Assembly (NCBI GenBank): GCA_026390165.1
Contig: JAPLGM010000024.1
Coordinates: 45,772-109,771 of the forward strand
Reading direction: 5' to 3'
From: Campylobacterales bacterium
GTDB taxonomy: Bacteria; Campylobacterota; Campylobacteria; Campylobacterales; Sulfurimonadaceae
Length of the DNA: 64,000 nucleotides
Shown: positions 48,140 through 58,334 of the stretch, piece after piece
How positions within the stretch are numbered: position 1 is the stretch's first letter
Layout of the letters: every line of letters starts with the position of its first letter
Translations under genes and position numbers: made by a program
Notes under the pieces: generated by a model
Databases searched by the model: none
The model's input: only the letters and a program-made list of their open reading frames with translations
What the model was told of the DNA's origin: nothing

Positions 48140-48229
48140 ATGATGATTGATATGATTGTAGGCGCAACGCTTGCGGTTTCATTGCTACTGTACTTCGTTT
48201 ATACCCTTGTAAAGATTGAGGAGCTGTAA
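48140..48229 (+). CDS. kdpF: KdpF, small subunit of the high-affinity K+ ATPase
   Basis: 29 aa (MMIDMIVGATLAVSLLLYFV, then YTLVKIEEL), one hydrophobic helix. GGAG lies 8 nt before the start; the stop is directly followed by the kdpA ATG, whose ribosome site GAGGAG is inside kdpF. Size, sequence character (L-x-YFVYTL near the end) and position match KdpF, which stabilises the KdpABC complex. Too short for routine gene calling. Confidence 0.88.
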   Translation: MMIDMIVGATLAVSLLLYFVYTLVKIEEL

Positions 48230-49927
48230 ATGGAAGTCTTGGATATGGGTTTGTTCGCGTTATTTGCGTTCACGGTAGTTGTTTTCGGATTTTTTCTTGG
48301 AAACTATGTTTATAAAGTATATGACGGTCATGCAACATTTCTTGATTCGGTAATGACCCCGATTGAAAACGCTTTATTTCGTATCAGCGCAATTAAGGCG
48401 GAAAAATCACAAAGTTTTAAAGAATATACCCTCTCATTGATGGTATTTAATCTCTTCGGAATTTTTATCCTCTTTTTTATCCTCTATTTTCAAAGTGGTA
48501 TGGGACTTAATCCGCAAAATTTCTCCAATTTGAGTTGGCATTTGGCACTCAATACGGCGATCAGTTTTGTGACCAATACGAACTGGCAAAGCTACGGCGG
48601 AGAGAGTACAATGAGTTACTTTTCACAAATGGCGGGTTTAAGTGTCCAAAACTTCCTCTCTGCGGCAACAGGTGCAGCCGTCGCCGTAGCATTAATGCGC
48701 GGTCTAACAGGCAGAGGGATCGGAAATTTTTACGTTGATACGACCAAAACGACATTGCGTATTTTGTTACCGATTGCATTCGTGTATGCGATATTTTTGA
48801 TGTCTCAAGGTGTGATACAAACGTTTTCTTCCTATGTAGAGCTGACAACTATCGAAGGTGTGAAACAAACCCTTGCGATGGGGCCGGTAGCGAGTCAGGA
48901 ATCGATCAAGATGTTGGGAACCAACGGTGGCGGATTTTTCAATGTTAACAGTGCACATCCGTTTGAGAACCCGAACGAGCTGACCAATTTCATCCAAATA
49001 TTCTCTATCTTTTTGATCCCTATTGCCCTGTTGTTTGCGTATGGTAAATTTGCCGGAAACCGTAGAGAAGGGATTGCGATTTTTGGTGCTATGGCGTTAT
49101 TGTTTGCGCTGACACTCGGGGCTACCTATTATGCCGAATCACAAGGTAACGCGATGTTGACACAGCTTGGTGTCGAAGCGGGACCTAGTATGGAGGGTAA
49201 AGAGGTACGATTTGCTCTGGGTGCATCGAGCTTGTTTGCAACCGTAACAACGGCGGCATCGTGCGGTGCGGTTAATGCAATGCATGATAGTTTCTCTCCT
49301 CTCGCCGGTGGGGTTTTGATGCTACAGATGATGGTCGGAGAGGTGATCTTCGGTGGTGTCGGTGCAGGATTTTACGGGATGATGATTTACGCCCTGTTAT
49401 CAATGTTTATGATCGGTTTGATGGTTGGAAAGACCCCGATGTATTTGGGCAAAAAGATCGAAGCGTATGAGATCAAAGCGGTTATCATCGCGTTGCTTCT
49501 CCCCTCGGCAGCGATTTTGGGCTTTTCAGCTATAGCGGCAAATTGCGCCGATGGATTGGCGGGTCTAAACAACGCAGGGCCGCATGGGTTGGGAGAGATA
49601 CTCTATGCCTACACCTCAGCGGCGGCGAATAACGGAAGTGCATTTGCAGGACTCACTGCCAATACACCGTTTTACAATGTGACATTGGCGATAGCAATGT
49701 TCATCGGGCGTTTCGGAGTGATTATCCCGATGATCGCGATTGCAGCAAGTATGTCGAACAAAAAAACGTATGCCCTCTCATCGGGTTCGGTACGAAGCGA
49801 TAATATGACATTTACGATCTTTTTAGCCTTTACGGTTCTTATTTTGGGTGCATTGACCTTTTTACCGGCGTTGACGTTTACAGCGATTGCGGAGCATGTC
49901 CTCATGTTATCCGGCAAGCTGTTCTAA
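48230..49927 (+). CDS. kdpA: Potassium-transporting ATPase KdpA subunit
   Basis: 565 aa with about ten TM helices. All four selectivity-filter loops are visible: FVTNTNWQSYGGESTMSYF, MLGTNGGGFFNVNSAHPFENP, VTTAASCGAVNAMHDSFSPL and AYTSAAANNGSAFAG. KdpA is the K+ channel-like subunit that feeds ions to KdpB. Induced at low K+ by KdpDE, which is encoded downstream here. Confidence 0.98.
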   Translation: MEVLDMGLFALFAFTVVVFGFFLGNYVYKVYDGHATFLDSVMTPIENALFRISAIKAEKSQSFKEYTLSLMVFNLFGIFILFFILYFQSGMGLNPQNFSNLSWHLALNTAISFVTNTNWQSYGGESTMSYFSQMAGLSVQNFLSAATGAAVAVALMRGLTGRGIGNFYVDTTKTTLRILLPIAFVYAIFLMSQGVIQTFSSYVELTTIEGVKQTLAMGPVASQESIKMLGTNGGGFFNVNSAHPFENPNELTNFIQIFSIFLIPIALLFAYGKFAGNRREGIAIFGAMALLFALTLGATYYAESQGNAMLTQLGVEAGPSMEGKEVRFALGASSLFATVTTAASCGAVNAMHDSFSPLAGGVLMLQMMVGEVIFGGVGAGFYGMMIYALLSMFMIGLMVGKTPMYLGKKIEAYEIKAVIIALLLPSAAILGFSAIAANCADGLAGLNNAGPHGLGEILYAYTSAAANNGSAFAGLTANTPFYNVTLAIAMFIGRFGVIIPMIAIAASMSNKKTYALSSGSVRSDNMTFTIFLAFTVLILGALTFLPALTFTAIAEHVLMLSGKLF

Positions 49928-49936
49928 GGAAATAGT

Positions 49937-51958
49937 ATGAAAAAAGCAATTGAAATTAATAACAACGAAATATTTAAAGAAGCATTGATAGAGTCGTTTA
50001 TTCGCCTCAATCCGAAACATCAGATTAAAAATCCGGTGATTTTTGCCGTGACGCTAAGTTCAGCATTTTGTACGGTTCTATTTATTAGCGGACATTTTGA
50101 CCCTGCGGACTTTTGGTTTAATCTACAGCTTCTTTTTTGGCTGTGGTTTACCGTCTTGTTCGCCAACTTCGCCGAAGCGTTAGCTGAGGGTCGAGGAAAA
50201 GCACAGGCATCGAGTTTGCGTCAAACACAGAGCAACCTAAAAGCCAATCGTATAAGAGGCGTTAAAACAGAATTGGTTGACGCTTCTTTACTGCTGAAGG
50301 GGGATATGGTCATTGTCAAAGCGGGTGAGTTGATCCCGATTGATGGTGAAGTGATCGAAGGGGTTGCGAGTGTCAACGAGAGTGCGATTACCGGTGAATC
50401 TGCTCCCGTTATCCGTGAGAGCGGTGGGGATCGTAGTTCGGTAACGGGGGGGACAACGGTGCTCTCCGACTGGATCAAAATACGGGTCACAGCGGCAAAG
50501 GGTGAGAGTTTTCTCGATAAGATGATTATGCTCGTAGAGGGGGCAAAACGTCAGAAAACTCCGAATGAGATTGCCCTCAGCCTGATTCTTATCGGATTTA
50601 GTTTGATCTTTTTGCTCGCCGTAGCAACATTGCAACCGTTGGTAGGCTATTTTGACAGTTCCTTTTCACTCCTCGTTCTCGTAGCGTTGTTTGTCTGTCT
50701 AATTCCTACCACCATCGGCGGATTGCTCAGTGCAATCGGAATCGCGGGGATGGATCGACTGTTACGTAAAAACGTCATCGCGACGAGCGGTAAAGCAGTC
50801 GAAACGGCGGGAGATATTTCGGTGTTACTCCTTGATAAAACGGGGACGATTACCTTCGGAAATCGGATGGCAAGTGAATTTTTCATTCTAAACGGTGTCA
50901 GCAAAAGCGAACTTCTCTCCTATGCAATCTACTCGTCCAAAGCCGATGAGACACCGGAAGGACGCAGTATCGTTGCGTTAGCTGAGAGTATGGATTCTAA
51001 GGCTGTAGTGTTAGATGGGGAAGAGACGTGGATTGCGTTTAGTGCCGATACCCGTCTGAGCGGTGTGAATGTCGGGGATATCCATATCCGCAAAGGGGCG
51101 ATGGACTCGGTATCTAAATTTGTCGAAAACTACGGCGGAATACTCGATGAAGAGTGCCGTGGAATCTGCGAAAAAATCGCTAAAGAGGGGGCTACTCCGC
51201 TAGTAATCGCAGTAAATGGCAAAATCCTCGGTGTGGTGATGCTCAAAGATATCGTGAAACCCGGTATTAAAGATAAATTTGCCGAATTGCGCGCCATGGG
51301 GATCAAGACGGTGATGATTACCGGAGATAACCCTCTCACCGCAGCGGCAATCGCGGCGGAAGCGGGGGTAGATGATTTCGTCGCCGAAGCGACACCGGAG
51401 ACCAAAATCCGTCTCATTCAAAAATATCAACAAGAGGGGTATCTCGTCGCGATGACGGGGGATGGTACCAACGACGCTCCGGCACTCGCACAAGCCGATG
51501 TCGGTTTGGCGATGAACAGCGGGACGCAGTCGGCGAAAGAGGCGGCAAACATGATCGACCTCGACAGTTCTCCGACAAAACTGCTCGAAATTGTCGAAGT
51601 GGGCAAACAGCTCCTCTCGACACGCGGAGCATTGACGACGTTTAGTATCGCCAATGACGTCGCGAAATACTTTGCGGTCATTCCGGCATTGGCGGTTATT
51701 ATTTTTCCATCCCTTGCGGTCCTCAATATCATGGATTTGGCAAGTCCGAAAAGTGCGATCCTCTCGGCGGTTATTTTTAACGCCCTCATTATCGTGGCGT
51801 TGATCCCCGTAGCGTTACGCGGTGCGGCGTTTAAAGCTCAAAGCGAAGAGGCGGCATTGCGTCGTAATCTCGCGATTTACGGTTTAGGGGGGATTATTAC
51901 CCCATTCATCGGGATTAAACTCATCGATATGGTGATTAGTGCCCTTGGTTTGGCATAA
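49937..51958 (+). CDS. kdpB: Potassium-transporting ATPase KdpB subunit
   Basis: 673 aa P-type ATPase. Phosphorylation motif DKTGT at ~300, dephosphorylation loop [11 protein letters not shown], hinge [18 protein letters not shown], and [12 protein letters not shown] in the P domain. Hydrolyses ATP to drive K+ uptake through KdpA. Nine bases after kdpA. Confidence 0.98.
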   Translation: MKKAIEINNNEIFKEALIESFIRLNPKHQIKNPVIFAVTLSSAFCTVLFISGHFDPADFWFNLQLLFWLWFTVLFANFAEALAEGRGKAQASSLRQTQSNLKANRIRGVKTELVDASLLLKGDMVIVKAGELIPIDGEVIEGVASVNESAITGESAPVIRESGGDRSSVTGGTTVLSDWIKIRVTAAKGESFLDKMIMLVEGAKRQKTPNEIALSLILIGFSLIFLLAVATLQPLVGYFDSSFSLLVLVALFVCLIPTTIGGLLSAIGIAGMDRLLRKNVIATSGKAVETAGDISVLLLDKTGTITFGNRMASEFFILNGVSKSELLSYAIYSSKADETPEGRSIVALAESMDSKAVVLDGEETWIAFSADTRLSGVNVGDIHIRKGAMDSVSKFVENYGGILDEECRGICEKIAKEGATPLVIAVNGKILGVVMLKDIVKPGIKDKFAELRAMGIKTVMITGDNPLTAAAIAAEAGVDDFVAEATPETKIRLIQKYQQEGYLVAMTGDGTNDAPALAQADVGLAMNSGTQSAKEAANMIDLDSSPTKLLEIVEVGKQLLSTRGALTTFSIANDVAKYFAVIPALAVIIFPSLAVLNIMDLASPKSAILSAVIFNALIIVALIPVALRGAAFKAQSEEAALRRNLAIYGLGGIITPFIGIKLIDMVISALGLA

Positions 51959-51968
51959 GGAGGAAACA

Positions 51969-52559
51969 ATGTTTAAAGAATTGGAAAAATCGGTTATAGT
52001 GTTTAGTGGCTTGGCATTGATATGTGGACTCGCCTATCCATTTACGATATATGCCATCGGTAACAGCGCATTTGCACCTGAAGCAAAAGGCTCTTTGGTG
52101 TATGAGGGGAAAACTCCCATCGCTTCGACGTTGATCGCCCAAAATTTTACCCAGCCACAGTACTTTCATCCTCGCCCATCTGCGGCGGGAGCGGATGGAT
52201 ATGATGGGGCATCCTCAAGTGGATCAAACCTGGGCTATACCAGTCAAAAACTGCATGATGCGGTAAAAGAACGGGTTGAAGCGTATCGCGCAGAAAATAA
52301 TCTAAGTAATACGCAGAAAGTGCCGATGGATGCCGTAACGACGAGCGGAAGCGGTCTCGATCCCCATATCACGGTGGCAAATGCAACGATTCAGGCGAAA
52401 CGAATAGCCGCAGCACGAGGAGTTGAAGAGTCCAAAATGATAGAAGCTATCCATAAAAATGCTCAACAGCCATATTGGGGTATCATAGGGGAAGAAAAAG
52501 TAAATGTCGTTACATTAAATTTAACATTAGATAGAGAATTTGGAAAAGTTAAAATCTAA
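51969..52559 (+). CDS. kdpC: Potassium-transporting ATPase KdpC subunit
   Basis: 196 aa from the ATG at 51969, which has a textbook AAGGAGG upstream; a start 30 bp earlier inside kdpB is unlikely. One N-terminal TM helix (VIVFSGLALICGLAYPFTIYA), then the conserved QYFHPRPSAAGADGYDG, SGSNLG and GSGLDPHIT motifs. Overlaps kdpD by 20 bp. Confidence 0.97.
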   Translation: MFKELEKSVIVFSGLALICGLAYPFTIYAIGNSAFAPEAKGSLVYEGKTPIASTLIAQNFTQPQYFHPRPSAAGADGYDGASSSGSNLGYTSQKLHDAVKERVEAYRAENNLSNTQKVPMDAVTTSGSGLDPHITVANATIQAKRIAAARGVEESKMIEAIHKNAQQPYWGIIGEEKVNVVTLNLTLDREFGKVKI

Positions 52560-55221
52560 GGCCGAGAGGCTTCTCGAAGAGGTACAACAAGCTGAGGAGG
52601 GGAATTTTATCCTCTATCTCGGTGCCGCTGCCGGAGTCGGTAAAACATTCGCAATGCTCTCAAAAGGGCGTCAGCTCCAACAAAGCGGCATCGATGTCGT
52701 CGTCGGCTATCTCGAAGCGCACGGGCGAGACGAAACCGAATCGTTGGCAGAGGGTCTGGAAATCATCCCCACCAAAAAGATCCGTTACGGCGGAGCCCAA
52801 TTCGGCGAAGTCGATATCGATGCGATCCTCAAACGTGATCCCGAAGTGGTACTGATCGATGAACTCGCCCACACCAATACACAAGGCTCCAGTTACGAAA
52901 AACGGTATCAGGACGTCCTCGAAATCCTCTCCCATGGAATCGATGTTATCTCAACCATGAACATCCAACATATCGAGAGTCTCAACGACATCGTCTATTC
53001 TCTCACCAACGTTCGGGTCGTCGAAACGGTACCCGATAGCATACTGGAGCGGGTAGATAGCTTTCGGCTCATCGACACCCCCCCCGATGAGCTGATCGAG
53101 CGGCTCAAAAATGGCAAAATCTATCCACAAGAGCGTGTCGAATCGGCACTCAATAACTTTTTTACCGAACAAAATCTCAGTAAACTGCGTGAACTCTCCT
53201 TGCGTAAAGCGGCACTTAAAGTGAGCGATGAACTTAATGAATACTCGGTTGCCAAACGTGACGGCAGACGCTCTCAAACCAACACGGTAATGGTCTGTAT
53301 CGATCATCAGGAAGAGTCAATGGACGCGGTTCGCTATGCCAAACGGCTCAGTGATTCGTTAAAAGCACCCTTGATCGCGTTGCAAATCACCTCCGATGCT
53401 CCCGGAAATTCCCAAAAAAGTGAGCGAATACGCAAGCATATCAAACTAGCCGAACGGCTTGGGGCAACCATTATCTCAAAAATTTCGGGAGATAAAACCG
53501 ATGCGGTGATCGAAGCGATCGAGGAGTACGGCATTACTGAGCTGGTTATGACGCGACCTAAAAGCCGCTTTTTCGGTTTATTGTTTCCCAATTTGACAAA
53601 AAGTGTGATGGATCGGAAGCCTCAATGTATTATTGACATTGTCCCGTTTGAAAAAAAACATCCCTCTTTTTTTGAACAAATCAAACCCTTTGAGGGGATG
53701 TCCAATAATCTCCGCTATTATCTGATTTCACTGGCGATGTTAGTGGTCATAACAGGCATCTCTTTTATAGCCAAAGAGATGCTAGGTATTGTCAACATCA
53801 CACTCCTCTACCTCCTTGTGACGCTCTTCACCGCAGTCCGTTATGGTGTGGCGTATTCGTTTTTCACGGCTTTGGCCGGGGTATTACTCTTTGATTTCTT
53901 ATTTATTGAACCCTACTATACGTTTAGTGTCAATGATCTTCGCTATACCCTTTCGTTTATCATCTTTTTGATTGTCGGTTATACCTCTGGAAAACTCTCC
54001 GATGGGATCAAAGCAAAAAACAAGGCGATTAAAAGCGAAGAGACCCGGTTTAGACGCCTCTATGAACTCAGCTCACGATTGGGTGATTTTGAAAACGAGG
54101 AGGACGCTTCAAAATTTGCAGTAGAAAAACTCCATGCAATTTTCGATTCGAAAACGATGGTGCTGATTCCTGATGAATCTGATAAACTCAAAATCGCATC
54201 CGCCATTGTGAACAGTGAGATGTTCAGTCGTAATGAGTGTGAGGTGTATCGCCTCTCTCCAAATGATCAGGCGTGCGTACAATGGGTCTATCGCAACGGC
54301 GAAAGTGCCGGAAAGTTCACCAATACGTTGCCCAATGTCGAAATGACCTATTTCCCCTCAAAAGCGTTTGATAAAACCGTAGCCATCGTTGCGGTTGAGT
54401 TACCAGTATTGGATGCTCCGACGTATGAACTGCTGTCGGCATTCATGAATACGTTTGCCGTATCGTTATGGCGTATCGGTCTCTTTCGACAAAACCAACA
54501 TATCAAACTGATCGAAGCATCAGAAAAACTGACTTCGGTATTGTTTAACTCCGTTTATCATGAGCTGAAAACCCCTCTGGCGGCGATTCTTGGATCGGTT
54601 AGTACCATCAACAGCCCCGATGTAACCATCTCCGATACATCCGAAAAAGAGTTATTGGAAAATATCGAAGAGAGTGCTTTTGAGATGGAGCGGATTCTTA
54701 AAAACCTTTTGGATTTCGCACGATTGGAAAACGGATTGATCCATCTGAAAAAAGACTGGTGCGATGTAGACGATATTATCGGAAGTGCCTATCAAAAAGC
54801 ATTGAAACATCATCCGCGTAGCGATGTGACCTTCAGCTTTGATGTCGATTCCCCACCGATCAAAGGGGACTTTTCATTACTGGAACAGGCAATGATCAAC
54901 CTCTTTGATAATGTGTTAAAATACTCAAAGGCCGGAGAGGTCAAGGTTCATGCCGCCAAGAGGGGAACTCATCTTTTCATGAGTGTTTCTAACCCCAGCG
55001 ATATCGAGGGGTCTGAACTCTCCAATATATTTGATAAATTTTATCGGGCGGAGATGTCGGCGAAAATTAAAGGTTCCGGTCTTGGGCTTTCAATCATCAG
55101 AGGGATCATTCAGGCACATAAGGGGAGTATCAATGCAAGCAAACGTTACGGCGAGTTTATATTGACGATAACCCTCCCGATCGAGTCAAACGATTCGCAA
55201 ATGAATTCACAAGAGGAGTAA
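52540..55221 (+). CDS. kdpD: Sensor histidine kinase KdpD
   Basis: 893 aa from a TTG start overlapping kdpC. Order: KdpD domain with Walker A GAAAGVGKT (~28-36) and Walker B VLIDELAHTN; USP domain (~245-370); four TM helices (~390-485); a GAF-like stretch (~500-640); HisKA with His674 in YHELKTPLAAI; ATPase with INLFDNVLKYSKAG and GSGLGLSIIRGI. Senses K+ limitation and phosphorylates KdpE. Full length, all motifs intact. Confidence 0.97.
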   Translation: MEKLKSKAERLLEEVQQAEEGNFILYLGAAAGVGKTFAMLSKGRQLQQSGIDVVVGYLEAHGRDETESLAEGLEIIPTKKIRYGGAQFGEVDIDAILKRDPEVVLIDELAHTNTQGSSYEKRYQDVLEILSHGIDVISTMNIQHIESLNDIVYSLTNVRVVETVPDSILERVDSFRLIDTPPDELIERLKNGKIYPQERVESALNNFFTEQNLSKLRELSLRKAALKVSDELNEYSVAKRDGRRSQTNTVMVCIDHQEESMDAVRYAKRLSDSLKAPLIALQITSDAPGNSQKSERIRKHIKLAERLGATIISKISGDKTDAVIEAIEEYGITELVMTRPKSRFFGLLFPNLTKSVMDRKPQCIIDIVPFEKKHPSFFEQIKPFEGMSNNLRYYLISLAMLVVITGISFIAKEMLGIVNITLLYLLVTLFTAVRYGVAYSFFTALAGVLLFDFLFIEPYYTFSVNDLRYTLSFIIFLIVGYTSGKLSDGIKAKNKAIKSEETRFRRLYELSSRLGDFENEEDASKFAVEKLHAIFDSKTMVLIPDESDKLKIASAIVNSEMFSRNECEVYRLSPNDQACVQWVYRNGESAGKFTNTLPNVEMTYFPSKAFDKTVAIVAVELPVLDAPTYELLSAFMNTFAVSLWRIGLFRQNQHIKLIEASEKLTSVLFNSVYHELKTPLAAILGSVSTINSPDVTISDTSEKELLENIEESAFEMERILKNLLDFARLENGLIHLKKDWCDVDDIIGSAYQKALKHHPRSDVTFSFDVDSPPIKGDFSLLEQAMINLFDNVLKYSKAGEVKVHAAKRGTHLFMSVSNPSDIEGSELSNIFDKFYRAEMSAKIKGSGLGLSIIRGIIQAHKGSINASKRYGEFILTITLPIESNDSQMNSQEE

Positions 55222-55223
55222 AT

Positions 55224-55916
55224 ATGGGAGCTATTTTAGTAGTTGAAGACGATAGCGGAATCCAAAAAATGTTGAGTATTTCTTTGAGTGCAGCGGGATA
55301 TGAACTCATCAAAGCAGGTTCAATCAAATCTGGCCTTGTGGCCCTCTCCCAAAATCCTATTTCACTGGTGCTTCTTGATCTCGGTCTCCCCGATGGGGAT
55401 GGCAAGAAGTTTATCAAAGAGGCGAAGATGTTCAGTGAGGTACCGATTATGGTCGTCAGCGCACGTGATATCGAGAGCGAAAAGATTGAAGCGTTGGAGA
55501 TGGGTGCGGATGATTATTTGACAAAACCTTTCAGTATCGGCGAACTGATCGCACGGATTAAAGCACTTTCCCGTCGTGTCAGAGAAAAAGATGAGTCCAT
55601 TCAAAATGAGATTTCGATTGGAAAACTTACGATCAATCTTGTAAACAAAACTGTTACGATTGATTCTAGAGCGGTGAAGCTGACGAAAAAAGAGTTCGAG
55701 CTCTTAGCTCTGTTTGCAAAAAATAGGGGGAAAGTGTTGACCCATACCTTTGTATTGGAAAATGTGTGGGGAAGAGGGTACGGAAAAGAGACCCATTATC
55801 TGCGTGTTTTCATGGCACAGCTTCGAAAAAAAATCGAAGAGAACCCCTCGATGCCGCAATACATCGTTACTGAATCGGGGATGGGGTATCGATGTCAAGT
55901 GCCAACGATAGAGTAA
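55224..55916 (+). CDS. kdpE: Response regulator KdpE
   Basis: 230 aa OmpR type. Receiver with the acidic pair (VVEDD), phospho-Asp52 in LLDLGLPDGDG and Lys in DDYLTKPF; winged-helix output domain ~130-228 (LTKKEFELLALFAKNRGKVLTH, THYLRVFMAQLRKKIEE). Two bases after kdpD. Expected to bind the T-rich 19-bp motif upstream of kdpF and the kup genes (inference). Confidence 0.96.
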   Translation: MGAILVVEDDSGIQKMLSISLSAAGYELIKAGSIKSGLVALSQNPISLVLLDLGLPDGDGKKFIKEAKMFSEVPIMVVSARDIESEKIEALEMGADDYLTKPFSIGELIARIKALSRRVREKDESIQNEISIGKLTINLVNKTVTIDSRAVKLTKKEFELLALFAKNRGKVLTHTFVLENVWGRGYGKETHYLRVFMAQLRKKIEENPSMPQYIVTESGMGYRCQVPTIE

Positions 55917-55974
55917 TCACTTCATCCATCTTGGATAAGTTGCTGTGATTTAAATTTTTTAACTTAGGAAAATT

Positions 55975-56400
55975 ATGGAAAAAGTAAAAATGTTTTTTCA
56001 AAATAGATTGCATTTAGAGGTTTTGCTAGCTGCTGTACTGCTTTTAATAGCTTCTATTTTTGGCTTGATTATGGAAGTTATTATTTATGCACTTTATTTT
56101 ATGATATTTTTAGAAATCGTAAGGGTTTTAAGAGGTTTTATTTATGAAAATAGAGTAAAACTGAGAGTTTTAATAGATATTTTTATTATTTTGGCTCTTA
56201 GGGAATTTATCGTAAATGTTGTGAAAATAAACAAAGAAGATTTCAATAGTATTTTTGATCTATTTGCAAGTAGCACCAATTACCATATTCTTATTTTTAG
56301 TGGTGTTTTGGTGTTTTTGTTTATCCTTAGATTTTTGGCAAAAGTTACATCTCCGGGTGAATACTACAATAAAAATTGCGAAAAAACGAATGAAGAATAA
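55975..56400 (+). CDS. PsiE-like membrane protein, foreign-looking composition
   Basis: 141 aa with four hydrophobic segments (~15-48, 62-80, 100-118). LEVLLAAVLLLIASIFGLIME and VLIDIFIILALREFIVNVV resemble the phosphate-starvation-inducible PsiE family; role unknown. Every arginine codon I could read is AGA or AGG, whereas neighbouring genes use mostly CGT/CGA/CGC, and the gene is visibly more AT-rich than kdp or kup. It sits between kdpE and the first kup gene with its own ribosome site (TTAGGAAA), probably a recent arrival. Confidence 0.75.
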   Translation: MEKVKMFFQNRLHLEVLLAAVLLLIASIFGLIMEVIIYALYFMIFLEIVRVLRGFIYENRVKLRVLIDIFIILALREFIVNVVKINKEDFNSIFDLFASSTNYHILIFSGVLVFLFILRFLAKVTSPGEYYNKNCEKTNEE

Positions 56401-56413
56401 GCCCACTACTATT

Positions 56414-56432
56414 TTAATATTTTCTTTATATC
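56414..56432 (+). promoter_or_regulatory. Predicted KdpE-type operator upstream of kup copy 1
   Basis: TTAATATTTTCTTTATATC, matching the kdpF site at 16 of 19 positions. A perfect TATAAT (56473-56478) begins 41 bp downstream of the motif end with no usable -35, as expected for an activated promoter. Confidence 0.5.
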
Positions 56433-56511
56433 TTTTGCCATTATCCTGAGATTCACCTGATACGAAAAAAACTATAATTTTTATGCAGTTTCAGCGCATA
56501 AAAGGATAGAG

Positions 56512-58332
56512 ATGAAATTAGGAGAACGGATCAAAAATGAGATGATGGTGATCAAGTCTCTGGGAGCCGTGTACGGTGACATAGGAACGAGTCCCATCTA
56601 TACATTTGCCGTAATCTTTCTTTTTATACCTCCCTCTATGCAAACAGTTTATTCAGTTGTTTCAATGATCATTTGGACATTGATCCTGCTAGTCACTGTC
56701 CAATACGCATGGCTCGCCACCAGTCTCTCCAAGCGGGGAGAAGGGGGAACCATCGTATTGGTCCATCTACTGCTCCCTTATTTCAAGGGCGCGCGGTTAA
56801 CAGCACTGATAAGTGCTTTGGGGTTTGTCGGGGTGTCGCTGCTCATCGGTGATGCCGTTATCACTCCGGCAATTAGTATACTCAGTGCGGTTGAGGGGAT
56901 TGCTTTGATCCCTGGGTATGAGAATACGCAGCGCTTAACAACACTGTTGATTGCTTCTGGGATTACTTTCGCCCTTTTTGCTGTTCAAAAGCAAGGAATA
57001 GAAAAAGTTGCCAACGCGTTTGGTCCCATCATGGTGATATGGTTTTTTGCTCTTGCTATTACTGGAGGGTATTATCTCCTCCAAGCACCTGAAATCATCA
57101 ACGCACTCTCCCCGTTGTATGCGGTCCGTTTCGTCATGGAACATCCGTTTATCGCGTTTGTCGTGTTAGCGGATGTCATTCTGTGTGCGACGGGTGGGGA
57201 AGCGTTGTATGCAGACATGGGACATATGGGACGAACACCGATTCTCAAAGGGTGGATTTTTGTTTTTCTATCCTTGGTATTGATCTATTTGGGAGAAGGG
57301 GCATTTATGCTGGACCATCCCGATTTACGAAATAATCCGTTTTTCGAGATGTTCCATCAGCTTGTTCCCTCTTTATACGTATTGGTTCTCGTATTATCGG
57401 TTATGGCGACAGTTATCGCTTCACAGTCGATGATCAGCGGAATTTTCTCAGCCTTGTATCAGGCAATGACCACCCGTATTTTCCCCCATTTCAATGTTAA
57501 ATACACGTCCAATGAAATGCGCAGTCAAATTTACATCGGTTCTATCAACTGGATTTTATTCGTGTGTGTCATCGCCATACTCTTTATTTTTCAAGAGTCG
57601 GCGAAACTGGCAGCGGCGTTTGGTCTCGCCGTTGCCGGAGCGATGAGTATCACAGGTGTACTCATTACGATGATTTTTATGTACCAAAAAAAGTATATAA
57701 AAATGACAGCTTCGATGCTGACCGGAATATTGAGCATAGTATTTTTTGTCTCGTGTTGGCTCAAAATTCCCCATGGCGGATATTGGTCATTGATTATCGC
57801 TTCCGTACCTCTATTGTTGATTGTTCTTTACACGCAGGGGCAGAAGCGTTTATACGCATCGTTGAAACCGATTCAAAAAGAGCTTTTTTTACAGGAGTAT
57901 TCGAAGCGTTACCGTATGGGTGATCGTGTCAACGGGACGGCGTTGTTTTTTGCCCGCAGATGGGATGCAATTCCGGCATACATCGGCAAAACGATGTTCC
58001 AAAACGGGATCATCTACGATTACAACATTATGGTCATTATCAAAACCACCCATGAAGCACACGGGATAAGCAGTGAAATATCTCCGTTGGGCGAAGGGTT
58101 TGATCAGATGATCATTTATGCGGGTTATATGGAAAAACTCGACGTTGAGACAATTTTGATGGAAAGAAATATCAATGAACGAGTTATTTTTTACGGTGAC
58201 GAAGAGATCGTTTCGCACAATCTTGTTTGGAAAATCTTTGCCATGATTAAAGATGTTTCCCCAAATTTTGTCAGTTTTTATAACTTTCCCCATGAAAAAC
58301 TCATCGGGGTATCACGCAGAACGGAGATTTAA
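56512..58332 (+). CDS. kup: Kup/Trk-type potassium uptake permease, copy 1
   Basis: 606 aa. Twelve TM helices followed by a soluble C-terminal domain. Family signature GAVYGDIGTSPIYTF at ~18-32, WLATSLSKRGEGGTIVL, LIGDAVITPAISILSAVEG, and ATGGEALYADMGH. Imports K+ with protons at low affinity. Close paralogue of the gene at 58876. Followed 2 bp later by the DUF1566 gene. Confidence 0.95.
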   Translation: MKLGERIKNEMMVIKSLGAVYGDIGTSPIYTFAVIFLFIPPSMQTVYSVVSMIIWTLILLVTVQYAWLATSLSKRGEGGTIVLVHLLLPYFKGARLTALISALGFVGVSLLIGDAVITPAISILSAVEGIALIPGYENTQRLTTLLIASGITFALFAVQKQGIEKVANAFGPIMVIWFFALAITGGYYLLQAPEIINALSPLYAVRFVMEHPFIAFVVLADVILCATGGEALYADMGHMGRTPILKGWIFVFLSLVLIYLGEGAFMLDHPDLRNNPFFEMFHQLVPSLYVLVLVLSVMATVIASQSMISGIFSALYQAMTTRIFPHFNVKYTSNEMRSQIYIGSINWILFVCVIAILFIFQESAKLAAAFGLAVAGAMSITGVLITMIFMYQKKYIKMTASMLTGILSIVFFVSCWLKIPHGGYWSLIIASVPLLLIVLYTQGQKRLYASLKPIQKELFLQEYSKRYRMGDRVNGTALFFARRWDAIPAYIGKTMFQNGIIYDYNIMVIIKTTHEAHGISSEISPLGEGFDQMIIYAGYMEKLDVETILMERNINERVIFYGDEEIVSHNLVWKIFAMIKDVSPNFVSFYNFPHEKLIGVSRRTEI

Positions 58333-58334
58333 CA

